A DNA stretch of 64,000 nt from Clostridia bacterium (GTDB lineage Bacteria > Bacillota > Clostridia > Lachnospirales > Lachnospiraceae). The position numbers and the translations under genes are program-made. The notes under the pieces are model-generated. The model saw nothing but the letters and a program-made list of their open reading frames with translations, searched no databases and was not told the origin of the DNA. The stretch covers positions 345,192 to 409,191 of the forward strand of contig CAJTAK010000002.1 in NCBI GenBank assembly GCA_910574255.1, read 5' to 3'. Positions 61,243 through 64,000 of this stretch are shown here, in pieces (the first letter of the stretch is position 1; every line of letters starts with the position of its first letter).

Positions 61243-62144
61243 CATTAACCAATCTCACAAAAGAATTTAAGGACATCACCGCTGTCCATCACGTATCCTG
61301 TACCATGACCAGCGGTGTCTATGGACTTTTGGGTGTAAACGGTGCCGGTAAAACTACGCTGATGCGTATGATCTGCACCCTTTTAAAACCTACCGGAGGA
61401 ACCATCACCTGGGACGGCCGGGACATCTTCCAAATGGATCGTGAATACCGGCGGATCTTAGGTTATCTCCCCCAGGATTTCGGTTATTACCCGGACTTTA
61501 CGGTATATGACTACCTGATGTATGTGGCATCTATCAAGGGTCTGCGGCCCATTGCCGCCAGGCATCGGACCAAAGTCCTGTTAAAAGAAGTAGGGATGGA
61601 GAAAAAGGCTCACACAAAAATGAAAAAGCTCTCCGGCGGTATGAAACGCCGGGTTGGAATCGCCCAGGCCATGCTTGGAGATCCGAAAATACTGATCTTA
61701 GATGAGCCAACTGCCGGATTGGACCCCAACGAGCGTATCCGCTTTCGCAATCTCATCAGCACTCTTTCGGAGGATCGCCTGGTACTCCTCTCCACCCACA
61801 TCGTGCCGGATATTACATACATTGCAAATGAAATTCTTCTGATGAAAGACGGAGCCATCAAGGACTTTGGCACCTCGGAGGAGCTTCTTTCCAAAATGCC
61901 GGAACAGGTCTGGACCCTGACAGTCCCGAAAAAGGCCATGGATTCTTATCTTAGAGATTATAAAGTAGCCAATGTAAAAACCGTGCCCGAGGGGGCCGAG
62001 CTTCGAATCCTGTCCTCCAAAAGACCCTCAAAAGATGCTGTTTTGGAAGCTGCGACTTTGGAGGATTTATTTCTGGCTTATTTTGGAGAATCGCCCTATG
62101 GACATACGAGGGTCGAGGAAAGTGCAGGTGAGCAGGATGATTAA
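61233..62144 (+). CDS. ABC transporter ATP-binding protein (ABC-2/CcmA type)
   Basis: 303 residues from ATG 61233 (GGGAGGTAAAAGC). Walker A GVNGAGKTTLMRMI, signature KKLSGGMKRRVGIAQAML, Walker B KILILDEPTAGLDPNER, H-loop LLSTHIVPD. The C-terminal 80 residues (TLTVPKKAMDSYLRDYKVAN) form a typical DrrA-like tail. It drives the permease gene it overlaps (ATG at 62137). Confidence 0.92.
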   Translation: MELTLTNLTKEFKDITAVHHVSCTMTSGVYGLLGVNGAGKTTLMRMICTLLKPTGGTITWDGRDIFQMDREYRRILGYLPQDFGYYPDFTVYDYLMYVASIKGLRPIAARHRTKVLLKEVGMEKKAHTKMKKLSGGMKRRVGIAQAMLGDPKILILDEPTAGLDPNERIRFRNLISTLSEDRLVLLSTHIVPDITYIANEILLMKDGAIKDFGTSEELLSKMPEQVWTLTVPKKAMDSYLRDYKVANVKTVPEGAELRILSSKRPSKDAVLEAATLEDLFLAYFGESPYGHTRVEESAGEQDD

Positions 62145-63360
62145 ATATGAACTGAAAAAGGTATTTCTAAGAACAGGCAGCAGGATTGCCCTACTTGTGC
62201 TCCTGCTTGTGACAGGCATTACCTGCTTTTTCGCCGCAAACATTTCTTATGTAAACGAAAACGGTGAATCAACATCGGGACCGGCTGCCATAGCCGCCCT
62301 GAAAAATGCACAAAAGGAATGGTCCGGCTTTCTGGATGAGGAAACCCTCCGGCAGGTCATTGCCGAAAACCGAAGAATCCGTACATCACCGGAAGCAATA
62401 TCAGACAACGTAAGAGAAAGCAATATTGCCTACAGTTGGGGACAGGGCATTGGTGAAATCCGAAGCCTGCTGAACTGCTCTTTTTGTGCCTTTCGGGAAT
62501 ACGATTACTATCGTGCGGATTCTTTGACAGAGGATGAAGCTTCCTCTTTTTATGCAAATCGAATTTCATCTCTTAAGGATTGGCTGTCAGATGAGGCAAA
62601 GGATCAGTTCTCAGAAAAGGAAAAGGAATACTTAATCAGCCAATACGAAAGTCTTGAGACACCATTTTTCTGGGACTATATGGCCGGATGGCGGCAATTA
62701 TTTGAATACGCACCTACTGTTGTAATGATTACCATGCTGGTTCTGGGATACCTGGTTGCCGGAATCTTTTCCAGCGAATTTTCCTGGAAGTCAGATGCCA
62801 TCTTCTTTACTTCCTTTTACGGGCGGGATCGGGCAGTTTTTGCCAAAGTAAAAGCCGGTTTTCTTCTGGTAACTGCCGTGTATTTTACTGCCTTTCTTCT
62901 CTATACCGGAATGGTCTTGACGTATCTGGGAGCAGACGGCTTCAACTGTGCCATTCAGAGCAGCTGGGGTTCCTGGAAAAGCTTTTACAATATCACCAAC
63001 TGGCAGGAATTTCTCCTGATTGCCCTGGGCGGATATATCGGATGCCTGTTCATCTCCTCCTTAAGTATGCTGGTGTCCGCAAAGACAAAATCTGCCGTGA
63101 TTGCCGTCATGGTTCCCGTTGTATTGATTTTCATTCCCTCCTTTATCGGGAATATCAACAGTCCTCTTATTAATAAAATATTAGGGCTGCTACCGGATCA
63201 ATTACTGCAGGCGGGAGTGGCGTTAGATTATTTTAATCTGTACACAGTCGGAGGGCATGTGATTGGGGCGGTTCCCGTCATTCTGGTTCTTTATGCCGTT
63301 CTCACTGTGGTTCTTATGCCTGTGCTGTATCAGGAATACCGGCGTAAACAAATAAGCTAA
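62137..63360 (+). CDS. ABC-2 type transporter permease
   Basis: 407 residues from ATG 62137, overlapping the ATPase stop. One N-terminal helix (GSRIALLVLLLVTGITCFFAA), a long extracytoplasmic domain of about 180 residues, then five helices ending at about 395. Such permeases export antibiotics, lipids or surface material. With the ATPase, membrane and sigma genes it forms a four-gene stress-type operon. Confidence 0.85.
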   Translation: MIKYELKKVFLRTGSRIALLVLLLVTGITCFFAANISYVNENGESTSGPAAIAALKNAQKEWSGFLDEETLRQVIAENRRIRTSPEAISDNVRESNIAYSWGQGIGEIRSLLNCSFCAFREYDYYRADSLTEDEASSFYANRISSLKDWLSDEAKDQFSEKEKEYLISQYESLETPFFWDYMAGWRQLFEYAPTVVMITMLVLGYLVAGIFSSEFSWKSDAIFFTSFYGRDRAVFAKVKAGFLLVTAVYFTAFLLYTGMVLTYLGADGFNCAIQSSWGSWKSFYNITNWQEFLLIALGGYIGCLFISSLSMLVSAKTKSAVIAVMVPVVLIFIPSFIGNINSPLINKILGLLPDQLLQAGVALDYFNLYTVGGHVIGAVPVILVLYAVLTVVLMPVLYQEYRRKQIS

Positions 63361-63405
63361 AGCAAATGGTGTTATTCTTTTTTGCTTCCCTATTTTTAGC
63401 AATTC

Positions 63406-63454
63406 AGACGGCATCTTCTTGCATGACCTATTGTCATACAAAAAAATGCCGTCT
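63406..63454. terminator. Probable terminator of the sigma/ABC operon
   Basis: AGACGGCAT pairs with ATGCCGTCT around a 31-base loop rich in T/A, 46 bases after the permease stop. Confidence 0.5.
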
Positions 63455-63503
63455 AATGCGCTACTTTAATTTACATATATTTTCATAATTTTACAAAAAA
63501 TAG

Positions 63504-63532
63504 TTGCCATAAAGATGGCATTATGTTAATCT
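63504..63532 (+). promoter_or_regulatory. Promoter of the toxin mRNA
   Basis: TTGCCA and TAATCT with 17-base spacing; predicted start near 63539. Confidence 0.6.
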
Positions 63533-63591
63533 TTAGTAGTGATGCTACCTGATATCGGTAGGCGGTTGCCCTTGCTTCTTTTGGGGGCCAT

Positions 63592-63616
63592 GCCCTCCAA
63601 TCGAAAGAAAGGGGGG
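63592..63616 (+). promoter_or_regulatory. Shine-Dalgarno-sequestering hairpin of the toxin mRNA
   Basis: CCCTCC (63593-63598) can pair with the GGGGGG ribosome site (63611-63616), closing off translation, a frequent safeguard in type I toxin mRNAs. Confidence 0.5.
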
Positions 63617-63621
63617 ATAGC

Positions 63622-63708
63622 ATGGTTACATATGACGGGCTGTTTCAGTTTGGATTATTGATTGTTGCTATTGTTGGTCTTGTTTATAAGATCGCACATA
63701 AAAAATAA
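63622..63708 (+). CDS. Putative type I toxin, Hol_Tox-like 28-residue hydrophobic peptide
   Basis: ATG 63622 is five bases after a run of six G. The peptide is MVTYDGLFQFGLLI, then VAIVGLVYKIAHKK: a short N-terminus, one hydrophobic helix and a basic tail. This is the pattern of the putative holin-like (Hol_Tox) toxins of Firmicutes, which depolarize the inner membrane when their antisense RNA is lost. Too short for gene callers. The shared terminator and opposing promoter (63795-63823) support a toxin-antitoxin locus. Function inferred. Confidence 0.7.
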   Translation: MVTYDGLFQFGLLIVAIVGLVYKIAHKK

Positions 63709-63788
63709 CCGCCTGGCCTAACAAACTGAGCGGTTATTTTTACCAATCATTTTAGAGGGCAACCGTCTATTGTGGCAGCATCACCTCT
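63700..63788 (-). ncRNA. Candidate antisense antitoxin RNA
   Basis: Promoter on the minus strand: TTGACG (63818-63823), 17 bases, TATTAT (63795-63800), start near 63788. Transcription runs into the shared terminator and over the 3' end of the toxin gene, about 90 bases. Its 5' end (GTGATGCTGCC, then CGGTTGCCC) repeats the 5' end of the toxin mRNA. Confidence 0.6.
63707..63741. terminator. Bidirectional terminator of the toxin/antisense pair
   Basis: AACCGC and GCGGTT flank an 18-base loop, with T runs on both strands. It starts at the toxin stop codon. Confidence 0.8.
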
Positions 63789-64000
63789 GTCATTATAATA
63801 GCATTTTCTTTTTCTTGCGTCAATCATGAAAGAGGGTTTTCTCTAACTTTATGATTCCAGTTACAATTCACACCCAATGTCATTAAGTTAAACAAGGCTT
63901 GTCAGAGGAACCCTGCCATAAATCAGCCATATATTGTGATGATATGAGGATTCTGTTAGCTGTCAGAAGTTCTATAAGCTGATCTGCAGTATAATGGGAA

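Noticed and set aside
1..64000. tRNA or rRNA genes
   Set aside because: No rRNA-like conserved stretch and no cloverleaf with GGTTCRANNCC-type T-arm was found by eye; a tRNAscan run would be decisive.

Overview
The window looks like a chromosomal segment of an anaerobic Clostridia species, most likely Lachnospiraceae. The reasons are moderate-to-low GC, strong AGGAGG-type ribosome binding sites, the protein families seen (MBG/transglutaminase surface protein, SigV/RsiV pair, Na+-pumping decarboxylase subunits, CoA-disulfide-reductase-like oxidoreductase, Hol_Tox peptide), and a Tn916-type integrase on a mobilizable element. No rRNA, tRNA or CRISPR array was seen. Most genes lie on the minus strand.

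Region 1 (1-19.5 kb) is mostly ordinary chromosome. It holds a surface transglutaminase cut by the left edge, an orphan hybrid sensor kinase, a four-gene two-component/ABC transporter operon (response regulator, kinase, ATPase, FtsX permease), an MBOAT/SGNH acylation pair, a flavin-oxidoreductase-like gene, Na+-pump decarboxylase beta and gamma-like subunits separated by a tandem hairpin repeat and preceded by a riboswitch-like leader, a SigV/RsiV pair, and an HD hydrolase.

Region 2 (19.5-37.9 kb) mixes intact housekeeping or repair genes (Y-family polymerase plus YolD, rhodanese plus oxidoreductase, SMI1/KNR4 protein) with many broken genes: GNAT, DUF2164, HEAT-like, nitroreductase, methyltransferase and AbiEi remnants. 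It also has two nearly identical Rpn nuclease genes and several long palindromic intergenic elements.

Region 3 (about 34.9-57.8 kb) is the most unusual part. It is a one-directional array of small, unrelated accessory genes (acetyltransferases, NUDIX, P-loop kinases, CAT remnant, DUF3267, CPBP protease, PPOX, DinB, DUF6144, DUF3781, desulfidase-like, lipoprotein, TraX fragment). A roughly 40-base hairpin-containing repeat recurs between them, usually just after a stop codon. It resembles an integron cassette array without an integron integrase, but the repeat does not match canonical attC. Several array genes are killed by a single in-frame stop codon. An 8-kb mobilizable element (integrase, Xis, XRE regulator, MobA/L relaxase, cargo) has inserted into the array.

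Region 4 (58-64 kb) returns to chromosomal genes: a fused LytTR/DUF3021 remnant, a PAT-type acetyltransferase, a sigma factor/ABC transporter operon, and an unannotated candidate type I toxin-antitoxin locus with a 28-residue hydrophobic peptide, a convergent antisense promoter and a shared terminator.
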